Shown here: positions 13,158 through 23,995 of the stretch, piece after piece
How the letters are laid out: each line of letters opens with the position of its first letter
How positions within the stretch are numbered: the first letter of the stretch is position 1
Assembly (NCBI GenBank): GCA_947179155.2
Contig: OX359273.1
Coordinates: 38,547,023-38,611,022, forward strand
Direction: 5' to 3'
Origin: Hedera helix
Lineage: Eukaryota > Streptophyta > Magnoliopsida > Apiales > Araliaceae
Length of the DNA: 64,000 nucleotides
Notes under the pieces: generated by a model
Told to the model about the DNA's origin: nothing
The model's input: the letters and a program-made list of their open reading frames with translations, nothing else
The model's database searches: none
Made by a program: the position numbers and the translations under genes

Positions 13158-13231
13158 GTGCGCCTTGGCAGCTCGGCATCTCATGGCGTCGCCTAGGCGA
13201 CGCCATGAGACGCCGAGCTGCCAAGGCGCAC
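13158..13231. repeat. 74-bp near-perfect palindrome
   Basis: Arms of 37 nt centred on GCCTAGGC differ at one pair only. Outer arm GTGCGCCTTGGCAGCTCGGC, inner arm CTCATGGCGTC. It lies in the GC-rich subterminal region of the hAT element and would form a very stable hairpin. Confidence 0.9.
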
Positions 13232-13669
13232 GCCTTGGCAGCTGTAACCCAAGTCGCCCAGACGCCATGACTGTTCTTCATCGCCGGGACGACATGTCGT
13301 CGCCATGGCGATGCCGTGATAACTATGGTCATGTAAGAGCCGGGAATACAACTTTTTTATGTTTCTCTATGTGAAGGTTTAACAACTACTAAAATACTGA
13401 CATCCAATGATTTAATAGGGATGGAGACTTTATAATGAAGGCAAGTTTTTGAAACTAATTGTTGAGACAATGTTGGAGTCACGTAATCAGTCTGAAGTGC
13501 TTTGAGCTATTCAAATCGGGTTATTGTGTGTCCAATCACAACCAGAAGACTGACCAAGCATGCCTAGTTTTTTCATTAAAATGGAAACCGCATGAATCAG
13601 GTTCTTCATCGAGACATCCTGAATTGTCTTCATCCAATTGACTGTCATATTTCTTTTCCCTGGATAGTA

Positions 13670-14598
13670 TATTTTGTATAGGATTTAAAATATTCATTAA
13701 CATTATTAACACAAGCACTCACACACCACCACAACATTATGCACAATTAATACCATGTCGCTGGGGCAGTTCATAGGAATCTTTAGATTGGAGTTTTCAT
13801 TGTAAGGTACGAAAAAAAAGTAAAAAATTCTCAATGCTATCAATTCAATGTTGCATTTACCTTTACCTAACTGACGAGCAAGTATTTTTTATGAATACGA
13901 TACTGGACATAAACCTCTGTTTGAACGGTAGCATTGCATAGATAGATTTTGTTGCAGCTGTCACTTTCACTGTTTGCATTTTTGAGGATCTGACATGTGC
14001 CTGCGTACTGAGATAAAACTAGTTTCAGTCCAGTATGCATAACAAGATCTTGTTCGTGTCGTGGACATGGAATTGTGCTGTTTCTGGTGCGACTGTTCTG
14101 ATTTGCTGAAGCTGATGCCATGCTCTTCGGGTTTTCCTCTGGGTTCAAGGATACAGTTCCAGTCTTCTACAATTTTACTCGTGTTCATTCCAGATATAGT
14201 AGTTTTCTGTTTCTTTGTGGAGAATTTGAGATACTTGGAAACTCCCTGAATAATTTAATTTCCTTCTCAAATTGTTTAGAAGATATTGATTTCTCAATCA
14301 TGTTATAATAGAGATTTTTTTTAGATCCCAGCCAAAATTTATTCGGAGAATTTGGATTCTATAGATAATTAAACTGTTGGATTCTTCTGGTGCCTCTTGT
14401 GATGCTTATTACTTCGTGAGTTGTGACGTGACCAGCTGGGGACGAATAACTCTTTCTTGCAATGTTTGACAAATACCATACTTTCCTAAACTCTCTGCTG
14501 ATGGGAGTTCTTTATTTATTTTTCTTTCTTTTCATACATAATAAAAGGCCATTTTGATCGTATTCAGTTATTTGACATATCCATCAAATAGTTTGCAC
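13670..14598. other. Downstream flank of copy A, with a block shared with copy C
   Basis: The part 13950-14300 matches 49520-49760 downstream of copy C (TTGTTGCAGCTG, TTTTTGAGGATCTG, AGTATGCATAACA-GATCTTGTT). The end, 14510-14598, matches 42475-42549 downstream of fragment E (TTTCTTTTCATA, AAAGGCCATT). These are the 3' flanks of the duplicated unit. Both strands hold only short, broken frames. Confidence 0.6.
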
Positions 14599-16606
14599 TA
14601 GGGATAAGGATGCACAAAAAGCCTACGGCCCACAGGCCGGCCTGGCTTGGCCTGAGCCCGGCCTGATCAAAGTCCGGCCTGGTCAAAGCCCGGACCGGGC
14701 CGGTTCGGCCTACAGTCTTTTAACAGGCTGCTATTTTGACGTAAAAGCCCGGCCTGGCCCGGCCTACCAAAAAGCCCAGCCTACGAAAAAGCCCGGCCTG
14801 GCCTGGCCTACAAAAAAGACCGGCCTGGCCCGACCTACGAAAAAGCCCGGCCTGGCCTACGCAGAGGACCGGCCCGGCCCAACCTGCCCAGCCTAGCTAA
14901 TTCATTTTAACTATAGACTATAACTTGATATATATAAGCAGCAAAAAGACGGATGAAAGGAAGAAATGGTTCATTGTAGGGAGATAATAAACTTTAAAAA
15001 ATTTTGTTTGGCTTTTCTGTTCATTGTACTAATCACAATTGGTTGACAAATCCGGTTAATGTTGTACAACTTTTTTAGTTTCAAAATAGAATTAATTAAT
15101 TTAGGTATTCTAAAATTAATTTTAAAATATATTTAAATTTAAAATTGATTCAATATAATTATAAATTATCTAAAAATATACTACTCAAATTTTCAAGATT
15201 AATTTTTTTAAAAAGTTAGATAAATAAATTCATCAATAATTTTCTTTATCTGGCAGGGTATTGGATGAAAAGAGAAGAAGACTTAGCTCAGAATCGTTGG
15301 AGATATGCATTTATTATAGAGATTATTTTTTCGCACAAAGAATAGTACAAGATGTAATAGACGATCAAGATAGCTCAGAAGATCTCGAAGTTGGAGTAAA
15401 AACTGACGAAATTGCACATCCATGAATATTGAAGATATATATATTTTCTTAAGACTGAAGATATGTTTCTTGAAGATATAACGAAGAGATAAATTTTGAA
15501 GATAGGAAGATACATTTTTTGAAGATTTGAATTTTGAAGACATTTTAAAAATATTTTGAAGCAAAATATTTGTAACCGACTCATTATTTATTATTGATTA
15601 ATTACTCATTTTTAATTTTTTGTCAATACATTTAATTAATATAGTAGTTAGTTTATTTAATATTTATATTTCACATTAAAAATTAGTTGATTACATTTTT
15701 AGGCCTGGCCTGGCCCGGCCCGGCCCAAGGACTGGCCTGGCCTGGCCTAAAGCCTGGCCCGGCCCGGCCTACAGGCCTCAAAAGGCCAGACTTCGATCGA
15801 GAAGCCCGGCCCGGCCCGGCCTGCAGGCCCAAAAGTCAAAGCCCGGCCTGGCCTGGTCAACGGCCAAAGCCTACCAGGCCCAGGCCAGGCCGGACCAGTC
15901 CGGCCTACTGTGCATGTCTAACTAGGGATGATCGCGGTGAGGTTTCAATTTTTTAATGATTTTGGAGCCGCACCTTTTTAAAAATTTTTGAACTGAAATC
16001 GCACCAATAGTGGTTCTAAATTTTTCTATACCGCGGTTTATATTTTAAATTGTATCGCATCGACTTGTATCGATTATAATTACTAATGTTTTTGATGTAA
16101 TATTTGTTAAATTAGTTTAATATTTTTACAACACACATTATAATAATATTCATTAAAATAACTCAAGAAATATTAACAAATAATATAAGAATGTATCTTT
16201 AATCAAAATTTTGATAACATTGTTATAATTTTAATCATATCAATTATATATAAAAATATTCATAAATTAACTTTTGTTATACAAAAGTAAAAAATAATTA
16301 AAATATATGTTTGAGTGACTCTGATTATATATAATACTATGAAATATGGAGATATAATTAAAATAAATAAGTATATATAAAATTTCTATTTAAGGATCGG
16401 TGTACCACCAGTTTAAGAAGTGGTGTAATATGGTGTGGTACACTAGAGATTTAAAGACAAATATCAAAATTGTATTGTATCGATCTTGGTTCAAATTCTT
16501 TTATACAAAAATGGCACCAATAAAATCAACACTTCAAATAAAAATTGGTTAGTTCGAGACGATTCAACCTATTTTGAATCTATTTTGATTCAAGTTATCA
16601 TCCCTA
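14599..16606. mobile_element. Outer non-autonomous hAT element (split by an inner one)
   Basis: Begins TAGGGATGAT (6 bases before the inner insertion, repeated after it) and ends in the complement of TAGGGATGAT. Flanks GTTTGCAC (14591-14598) and ATTGGCAC (16607-16614) are a slightly decayed 8-bp duplication. The sister locus at 42542-42549 has CTTTGCAC once with no insertion, an empty site. Without the inner element it is about 680 bp, AT-rich, with no transposase. Confidence 0.8.
14605..15920. mobile_element. Inner non-autonomous hAT element with GGCCTGGCC subterminal repeats
   Basis: Ends are TAAGGATGCACA and, in complement, TAGACATGCACA. A perfect 8-bp duplication ACTAGGGA flanks it (14597-14604 and 15921-15928). 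About 290 bp at the left and 220 bp at the right consist of dense GGCCTGGCC/GCCCGGCC motifs in opposite orientation, typical of transposase-binding subterminal repeats. The 15000-15650 interior is AT-rich without a convincing ORF. Size 1316 bp. Confidence 0.85.
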
Positions 16607-17235
16607 ATTGGCACACGCAAAAATCCGAAAAGTCTAAACTCAAGAAAGACGGGGTCAACAAAGGACAATGATTTTACTCTTGGTCACACCATAACCCAAA
16701 AAAGGACATTTTTAGTCATTTTATTTGTTTATTGAATAGTTATGACTGATTTATTAACTAACAATTGTGTGATCTTTCAAAACTAGTAATTAGGAGAGTC
16801 AAACGTTGCATTCACATAAGAATTGTTATTTACAACAAAAAGGACAATATTTTATAAGAATCTCCAACATGACACGAATAATATTCCATCTGCCCTAAAA
16901 AAAAAAAAGAATTTTATTTTTTTAATATTTAATTAGTAAGTTGACAGAGAATAATGAAAATTTAGATGGTAAAGGTTATTAGTAAAAAGAAGACTTCTTT
17001 TGGAGACAGGAAACATGGAGTAGTAAATAAGAATTATTTGTTGGGGACAGAGTGGGTAGTAAATAACGAGAATTGATATTTTTATAAAAAAATTTGATAT
17101 TTTCATAATATTCTCATCATATAAATATTAAGTAAAACCTACCTCATGTGAGTGAGATCTTGTGAAAATATCAATTTCCTAAATAAATTTTATTGTAGGG
17201 TAAACACTAGACACTAGACATTAGACAGTAGACAG
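16607..17235. other. Intergenic flank shared with 42550-43020
   Basis: Matches the flank after fragment E (AAAGTCTAAACTCAA, then GGTCA-ACCATAACC, then AAAAGAAGACTxCTTxT). No gene. It ends in a degenerate TAGACA run at 17206-17243. Confidence 0.5.
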
Positions 17236-18355
17236 TAGACTTAGAGCCTGTTCAGGATCGATTGATAAATAGGTCAACCCAACTTATTAGTCATTCTTCC
17301 AAAATAAGTGTTCGGTTAGTACTTATTTGTGGACTTATAAGTCAAAAAAAATAAACAATTAATTATTTCTTAAAAAAAATGACTTATCAATCATTTTTTT
17401 TAAATTGGTCAACCATTATGAAATGATAGAAATATTTTTTTCCCCTAATATTCTTCTTACTAAAGGATATTTTAGTAATATTTATATTTTACTTAACTTA
17501 TAAGTCATTATTAGCCGAACATATCCACAACTCTTACTTATAATTTCGGACTTATAAGTAAAAGTGATGCCGAACACTTTTACTTATAAGGGGCCGTTTG
17601 TGAATGATTTTTTTTTTGACGTAAAGTTAAAATTTTAGTAGATTTATAAGTTAAAATTTTAGTAGATTTATAAGTAAAAGTGTTCAGCATCACCTTTACT
17701 TATACGTTGAAAATTATAAGTAATAGTTGTGGATATGTTCGGCTAATAATGACTTATAAATTAAATAAAATATAAAAATTATTAAAATTGTGACGCCCCC
17801 AAATCTGAGCCCACACAGCCCAAACTTGAGTCGTCAAAAGACTACAACAAAATTATTACAATGAAATACAACGTACAACAATACAGTGGATAATACAACA
17901 CAACTAAGTCTTCATTATTATTGCCACACTATTTTATAACACGTGAAGACTACGACAGCTATTCCTCAGACTCTCACTCCATCCCCCGGCTAGACCCTGT
18001 TACGTTTTCATCTCCTGTTGAAAAACAATGGAACAAAAGAAAGGGTGAGCTCAAATAGCCCAGTAAGAAATATCATGACTAAGATAATGACGAATAAATT
18101 ATCATTAGCCTTCAACAGTTGAGTTCTTGATAGAATACAATAGACTACAAGGTTTATATCAAAAACTGTAGTTAAATTCTTAAACAATGTTCAGATCAAT
18201 AATAGCAGCGGAATGAGCAATCTATTAGAAGAATAATGCAGACTATAATGTCCACTCGCTTCTCTCTTTTGTAAAAATATCATCAACTTTTATCATCTGA
18301 AATACCATTAGTCATGATAATAAAAATTCACAGTTCCTGATCATAATCATGCAGA

Positions 18356-18590
18356 TCAACAGTTCATATTTGCACTACGGGCCAAAGACATTTAATATAA
18401 CACCAACGGTCATGATTATACCAGATTCAGCCTTTGGTAATAATCATACCAATCAACAGTTCATCTTTGCACTACGGGCCAAAGATATTCAATAAAGCAC
18501 CAACGGTCATGATTATACCAGATTCAGCCTTTGGTCATAATCATACCAACCAACAGTTCATCTTTGCACTACGGGCCAAAGAGAACATTC
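18356..18590. repeat. Tandem repeat in the LTR, three units of about 97 bp
   Basis: Each unit contains CAACAGTTCATxTTTGCACT, ACGGGCCAAAGA and CAACGGTCATGATTATACCA. The same array is in the 5' LTR at about 25252-25486, and in inverted form in the inner solo LTR near 30790-31010. Confidence 0.9.
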
Positions 18591-19238
18591 ACCACGTGCC
18601 ATAAAAGACACCGAACAGATGTATCGCCTTTAACATAGTATATCGCCTTTAACCTATCATCTGTTCAACAATTATATCACATCTGTGCCCCCGGCCACAG
18701 ATATTCACAACAGTTTGATTCTTGATGATTAATACAAATAACAGTGATACAAATGATGAACAGAAGAACAGGATAAACAATAAGTATCAGAAGTTTACTT
18801 TGTGCAGATTCAAATAATGTCCAAATTGCCAACATGATGTGGAGTGAAATTTAAAAATGATATTCAAGATCCACAGTTCAGAATAACGGTTACAGTTCAA
18901 TAGAAAGGTTCACGTAAATAGGAAGGTTCAGTTGAAATAATGAAGTTCAACTATTATGGAACATATAATATTTTCAGGAATTATAGAAGCAATAGTTCCA
19001 TAATAAGTTTCGATTTAGGAGTATGAAAGAAAATAATATCCCTTACCGTAGCAGGTTTGATTAACAAACGGTGAAGGAAATTAATATCCCTTACCATAGT
19101 AAGTTTGAATAATGGAAGATGAAAAAGATGGTATCCCTTATGAGTATAAAGGAAAATGATATCACTTACGAATATGGAATAAAAGTGTCATGTGATAATT
19201 CGTGTAGACAAATTATTTCCACACGAGACAAATAAAAA

Positions 19239-19490
19239 GGGTTATTCACCCACAGGCGATAATCCGCACCGTAAGGTTATTCCCATCAATTTGAATACGA
19301 ATAGTTATTCACCAAACAGGCGATAATCCGCGCCGTAAGGTTATTCCCGTCAATTTGAATACGAAGAGTTATTCACCAAACAGGCGATAATCCGCACCGT
19401 AAGGTTATTCTCAAAGATTAATAAGGAATGAATAAAAAAGGTTATTCACCAACATGCGGTAAACCGCGCCGTAAGGTTATTCCCACAATT
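19239..19490. repeat. Tandem repeat in the LTR, four units of about 65 bp
   Basis: Units share GGTTATTCACC, CAGGCGATAATCCGC and CCGTAAGGTTATTC. They are repeated in the 5' LTR at about 26135-26386 and in the inner solo LTR near 29930-30110. Confidence 0.9.
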
Positions 19491-21122
19491 TAATACATGG
19501 AAGTAAATGGCACAAGAAAGAAACGATATTATTTTCGAGAATCAAAGAATGATAATCCCTTCAAGTAAGAAAGAAAATAATATCCATTTATGATGATGAA
19601 AAGAGTGATACCCCTTACCGTAGTAAGTTTAAATAATAGAAGATGAAAGAATATGATATTCCTTACCACAGTAAATTTAAGAGTTTGAAATGAATGGTAT
19701 TCCTTACCTTAACACGTGACTGGATATTGATTTAAATGAGGTTGATCAACCTATATATATTTTTAATAAAATTAGTAATTACCACATATAAATTTCAAAG
19801 TGTATGATCACTCGTATAATATGAACTATCAAAATTATATATATTTAACATAATTTTTGTAGTATAATATAACTACTTTAAAATAGTTTTTAAAATAATA
19901 TTCCAAAATAAATCTTCCAAAGAAAGCTTTTAAAAATGAATCTTCTCAAATAAGAGTCTTCTAAGGGAAGATTTGTGAATACCGTGAAAAATAGGAATTT
20001 ATGAAATTATTACTCTTTAATAAAAGACTTACTTGAAAAATTCCTGCACTCCTTTTGAATTTCAAACACTCAAAATAACCTTACTATTCTCAGAGAAAAC
20101 TCATAAAATTCTTATAGAAAAATTCTATGTTTTAAGTGTGATTTTTCTATTCAGCTGAACAAGCTATTTATAGGAGAAAAGAAGTTACTATGCACGGTAG
20201 GTGAAATAAAAATTTTCAGCAGAGGCTGCGCAGCAGCCTCCACCAACTCTTCAGCAATTCTCACATTTCTCACATTTCATGTGGGCCCCACAATGGGTCC
20301 CACATGTTTCTTACTATTCACTTACTATTCACGTCACTATTCACGTCACTATTCACGTTACTATTTCAAATAGTAAAATTAATTATTTTTTTATTTTATT
20401 TTTATTTATTCTTCCTGTGAGTCCAACATATAAAATAATGTTACCACAATAATGTAAGAAACACGTTACATATTTTTATTAATTTAATAATATAAATTAT
20501 AGTGTATTTGCTACTGTGACAATTATTAGATTCAATAATTTTAAACTACAGTGCACCAACAATTATTGACTCGATGATATGAAATACAGTGTAATGACAA
20601 TTATTGAATCAATAATGCAAAATACTGTGTAGCAACAATAATTGAATTGATAATATAAAATATTATGCAGTGACAATTATTGATGAAATGATGCGTAACA
20701 ATTACGGTGTCAATTATCAGACCAATAATATGAGACACTGTGCAATACCGTGTGCTACTGTAGAGTACCGTGTGCTACAGAAAATACCATAAATTACCGT
20801 ATGCTACTATTCTTTTATCACCGGTATTTTAACAGTTAACACCGTTGACTATTTTTATTTAAAAAGGTTACTTCTGTCGTTTTCTATATCCGACAAATAT
20901 TCCGTTGTGGGGTCCACAAATAATTTGTTATTTCGGCGCCGTCGTACGGCCCGAATATTCCCCGACAAAACGAATATTCCCCGACAAAAAGAATATTGTC
21001 CGACAAAATAAAATTTGCACATAACATCCTTAACTTTCAATTTTGTCAATTTAACCATTTACTGTTTCAGGAAAAATATATATGAAGAAAAATTAAATTT
21101 TGTATTTCATAAATTCGGGGTC

Positions 21123-22235
21123 TTACAACCTCCCCTCCTTATGAAATTTCGTCCCCGAAATTGACGTACCTGGCATTTCGAAGAGGTATGGATACCTAGA
21201 CTTCATCTCAGATTCTAGCTCCCAGGTCATTTCCTCAATATCTTGGTTCCTCCATAAAACCTTAACTTGAGGTATAACCTTTGAGCGTAAGATCTGTTCC
21301 TTCTTATCTAGGATCTTAACAGGTACTTCCTCATACGTTAAATCTTCTGCTATAACGTCTGGTTCTAACTCAATGACGTGGTTTGGGTCCTTCACATATT
21401 TACGTAACATAGATATGTGAAAAACGTTATGGATGCGAGACATACTTGGTGGTAAGGCTAGTCTGTAAGCTACAGTTCCCACCCGATCGAGGATTTCAAA
21501 TGGGCCAATAAATCGAGGGTTGAGTTTTCCTCTCTTTCCGAATCTCGTAACCCCTTTCCATGGAGAAACACGTAAGAATACATGATCTCCGACGTTGAAT
21601 CTCTCATCTCTCCGATGAAGATCGGCATAACTCTTTTGTCGTTCTTGTGCTGTCTGTATTCGTTGTCGGATCATTTGGATCTTTTCGGTCGTCAAGCGTA
21701 CCAACTCGGGTCCCAACAGTTTTGCTTCTCCTACCTCATTCCAACATACTGGAGAGCGACACTTGCGTCCATATAAAGCCTCGAATGGAGCCATACCTAT
21801 ACTTGCTTGGTAACTGTTGTTGTAGGAAAATTCCACCAATGGCAAGTACTTATCCCAACTTCCTTTGAAATCTAGTACGCAAAGTCTCAAAAGATCTTCG
21901 AGGGTCTGGATCGTCCTTTCCGATTGTCCGTCCGTTTGAGGATGGTATGCATAACTAAAACGTAGTTCAGTGCCCATAGCTTTTTGTAGACTGATCCAAA
22001 AGCGTGAAGTGAATCTAGGATCTCGATCAGAAACTATGGAAACTGGCATGCCATGCAATCTCACGATCTCATTTATGTACATACCGGCAAGACGTTCAAG
22101 TGAAAAGTTTTCTCGTATAGGCAAGAAATGAGCGGATTTGGTCAGTATATCTACGATGACCCAAATTGCATCTAAGCCTTGAGAAACTTTGGGTAGACCG
22201 TCACGAAGTCCATATTGATGTGTTCCCACTTTCAT
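21123..22235 (-). pseudogene. Integrase core and C-terminal region of the Gypsy pol (open frame, cut from its start)
   Basis: A 370-codon open frame. The retroviral-type catalytic triad is visible: Asp in WVIVDILTKSAHF, Asp in VSDRDPRFTSRF, and Glu in QTDGQSERTIQTLEDL. Then comes the plant Gypsy SYNNSYQASIGMAPFEALYG block, the RFIGPFEILDRVG fold and a chromodomain-like end (VKVLWRNQDIEEMTWE). It is separated from the upstream pol frame by a one-base deletion and a Trp-to-stop change at the PEWKWEH site near 22225-22235, so it cannot be made as part of a polyprotein. The last codons coincide with the polypurine tract and the TAA stop lies in the LTR. Confidence 0.9.
21128..21140 (-). other. 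Polypurine tract next to the 3' LTR
   Basis: On the minus strand the bases AAGGAGGGGAGGT lie directly before TGTAAGACC of the LTR. This is where plus-strand cDNA priming is expected for LTR elements. Confidence 0.8.
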
Positions 22236-22891
22236 TCGGGAACCTCAAGTGGTTGTAATGAACCATTAGGTACTTGATGCTCTGCCTTGACACGTTGACA
22301 AGTTAGGCACCTTGAGATAAACTCTGCAATCTCCCTTTTCATATTGTTCCACCAAAATGTATGTCGAAGATCTCGATACATCTTGGTACCTCCTGGGTGG
22401 ATTGCAAACGGTGTGTTATGTGCCTCCATCATGATTTTATGCTTCAATTCAGGATCGTTAGGAACACAAAGTAGAGAGTTAACTCGAAGTATTCCTGTCT
22501 CGTCGATTCTTGCTTCGGGGATGGTACCTTCTTGTACTTTCTTTATCATGTTTATCAGTTCCGGATCGGTAGCTTGAGCAGCTTTAATTTTATCGATTAA
22601 AGCCGGTTCTACTCGCACGTGAGCAATCTTCGAGTGGGTCCCTGGTGTCTTTAGCTCTATCTCCATCTTTTGCAAGTCGTACAGAATACGCTTCTGTTTT
22701 GTCAGCAGTGCACTTGTACTCGCATAAGATCTTCTGCTCAAAGCGTCAGCTACAACGTTCGCCTTTCCCGGGTGATACTGGATTGTGTGGTCATAATCCT
22801 TCAACAGCTCAAGCCAACGTCGTTGTCGCATGTTGAGTTCCTTCTGGGTGAAGAAATACTTGAGACTTTTATGATCTGTATAGATATCCAC
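22232..22891 (-). pseudogene. Distal RNase H plus integrase zinc-binding domain (Gypsy pol)
   Basis: A 219-codon frame. It starts in RNase H (DIYTDHKSLKYFFTQKELN, RRWLELLKDYD, HPGKANVVADALSRR). It continues through a linker to the integrase HHCC domain: His in EAHNTPFAIHPG (two), then CLTCQR (two Cys). It ends at a TGA replacing the usual Trp of the PEWKWEH motif. Upstream it is cut off by a TAA in place of a Glu codon before KVDIYTD. Two nonsense changes flank an otherwise well-kept frame, so decay is mild and recent. Confidence 0.88.
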
Positions 22892-23200
22892 CTTTTATCC
22901 GTACAAGTAGTGTCTCCAGATCTTCAACGCGAAAACGACTGCTGCCAACTCTAGATCATGAGTAGGATAATTTTTCTCATAATCTTTGAGTTGTCGAGAA
23001 GCATAGGCTATAACCTTTCCATGTTGCATAAGGACACATCCTAGACCTTTGCCTGAAGCATCGCTATAACGAATTCTCCTGATCCTGATTGGAATGGTCA
23101 GAACAGGAGCTGAAACAAGTCTCCTCTTGAGTTCTTGAAAACTCTTCTCGTATTCCTCGCTCGATATAAGTTTTGTACTAGAATGAATGATACCGATATC
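22892..23200 (-). pseudogene. Proximal RNase H remnant; reverse transcriptase missing
   Basis: Reading the minus strand gives EEYEKSFQELKRRLVSAPVL, SDASGKGLGCVLMQHG, IAYASRQLKDYEKNYPTHDL and VVFALKIWRHYLYG: the thumb/RNase H join of Gypsy pol. It follows almost directly on the protease ORF, which ends at APIEHQELKV plus stop. The reverse transcriptase fingers and palm, including the YxDD active site, are absent, so an internal deletion removed them. Confidence 0.85.
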
Positions 23201-23206
23201 TAGTAA

Positions 23207-23995
23207 TTAAACTTTCAACTCTTGGTGTTCTATGGGAGCCATTTGGTATGGGACTTTAGAAATGGGCTTAGTACGGGGTTCAAGATCAATACAGAATTCA
23301 AATTTTCGGTTTGGAGGTAAGCCAGGAAGTTCATCAGGAAAAACGTCAGAAAACTCATTAACAACGGAAATATCATTCAAGTTTGACGTATTTTTGTTCA
23401 AATCAGTGACATGAGCTAAAAAGGCTTGACATCCGTTTTTCAATAAACGAATGACTTTATGGCTAGAAATAACAGTTATAGATTTCAATGGTTTAGTTGC
23501 TTGAATTTGCATGAAAGGTTGATTAGGAATATAAAAACTAATAATCTTATGAAAAAAATCAATTTTAGCATGATGGGTAGTCAACCAATCAATTCCTAGA
23601 ATCACATCAAATTCATGCATCTCCAAAGAAATAAGGTCAACAGGTACTGTGAGGTTGTTGATTTGAACTAGACAAGATTTATAAATAGTAGATGTAATAG
23701 GTATTTCTCCCAATGAGGTTTCAACTGATAAGACAAGATTTAAGTTTTCAGAAGTCAAATTTAAACGTTGAGCACATGCAGGTGAGATAAAAGAATGGGT
23801 AGAGCTAGTATCTAACAGAGCGTAGAATTCACGAGAATTTATGAATAGCTTACCAGTTATCACCTCCTTCGGTTTCTTGACTGTTATCGTCAAATCGAAT
23901 CCCGAGTACTTCATTCGGATCTTCACGTATTTCAACTGTGGGAATACCACTAAATAATTCTCTAACGAACTGTTTCTCGGATTCCTCAACTTCAT
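23207..23995 (-). CDS. Retropepsin-like protease and pre-RT linker of the Gypsy element
   Basis: 262 codons. The protease core is at about residues 50-150: YALLDTSSTHSFIS (catalytic Asp, with DTS in place of the more usual DSG or DPG) followed later by FDVILGIDWLTTHHAKIDF. The C-terminal 60 residues carry the pre-RT linker (VVNEFSDVFPDELPGLPP, EPRTKPISKVPYQMAPIEH). The frame stops where the RT domain should begin. Its 5' part overlaps the unknown ORF by 146 bases in another frame, so the true start, or a frameshift, is uncertain. Confidence 0.8.
   Translation of the reverse strand: MKLRNPRNSSLENYLVVFPQLKYVKIRMKYSGFDLTITVKKPKEVITGKLFINSREFYALLDTSSTHSFISPACAQRLNLTSENLNLVLSVETSLGEIPITSTIYKSCLVQINNLTVPVDLISLEMHEFDVILGIDWLTTHHAKIDFFHKIISFYIPNQPFMQIQATKPLKSITVISSHKVIRLLKNGCQAFLAHVTDLNKNTSNLNDISVVNEFSDVFPDELPGLPPNRKFEFCIDLEPRTKPISKVPYQMAPIEHQELKV

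Larger units (their letters stand above)
11756..13327. mobile_element. Non-autonomous hAT-like element inserted in copy A exon 6
   Basis: Ends are CATAGTTGTCACGGC and, in complement, CATAGTTATCACGGC, with A at position 2 and G at position 5 as in hAT termini. The flanks are a perfect 8-bp duplication GTCATGTA (11748-11755 and 13328-13335), the hAT signature; sister copies B and C have one copy of this octamer at the exon 6 donor. Size 1572 bp. Subterminal parts are rich in GCGACGxCATGGCG motifs. No transposase ORF is seen. The interior carries an exon-like piece at 11998-12093. Confidence 0.88.
9651..13669 (+). pseudogene. Receptor-kinase copy A (G-type lectin S-receptor-like kinase), dead
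   Basis: Begins like its sisters with MEASKIILF, then a TGA at 9678 inside the signal peptide. A second stop (TAA, 10053-10055) cuts the lectin domain. At about 10180 the S-domain ends abruptly; the sequence after 10560 already matches the intron before kinase exon 4, so the S-locus, PAN, membrane and P-loop exons are lost. Exon 4 (from about 10919) keeps the kinase lysine but reads AGKRL rather than AVKRL. Exon 5 (from about 11288) keeps the HRDLKASN core and then shifts frame. Exon 6 (from about 11602) is interrupted by a hAT element at its donor site. Exon 7 (about 13420-13669) has further stops. Several separate lesions mean no receptor can be made. Family assignment is certain from identity with copies B and D. 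Confidence 0.95.
17789..21127 (-). repeat. 3' LTR of the full-length Gypsy element
   Basis: 3339 bp. Holds a three-unit tandem repeat of about 97 bp (18356-18590), a four-unit repeat of about 65 bp (19239-19490), a TATAAATA box (complement of 20165-20172) and, upstream of it in the minus sense, three ACTATTCACGTx units (20312-20372). A 67-codon frame at 20855-21058 is present in both LTRs only because they are copies. Confidence 0.95.

Noticed and set aside
13120..13374. Overlapping Arg/Ala-rich frames on both strands
   Set aside because: They arise from the 74-bp palindrome and GCGACG repeats of the hAT element.
15290..15590. Minus-strand frames in the hAT interior (about 90 codons) as a transposase remnant
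   Set aside because: Lys/Ser/Leu-rich AT-driven translation with no RxxE or hAT dimerisation motif.
15687..15956. 89-codon Pro/Gly/Ala-rich frame
   Set aside because: It is a translation of the GGCCTGGCC subterminal repeats of the hAT element.
20855..21058. 67-codon frame on the minus strand, identical in both LTRs (also 27740-27943)
   Set aside because: Identity follows from LTR identity; it lies before the LTR TATA box and is not kept, including its ATG, in the inner solo LTR.
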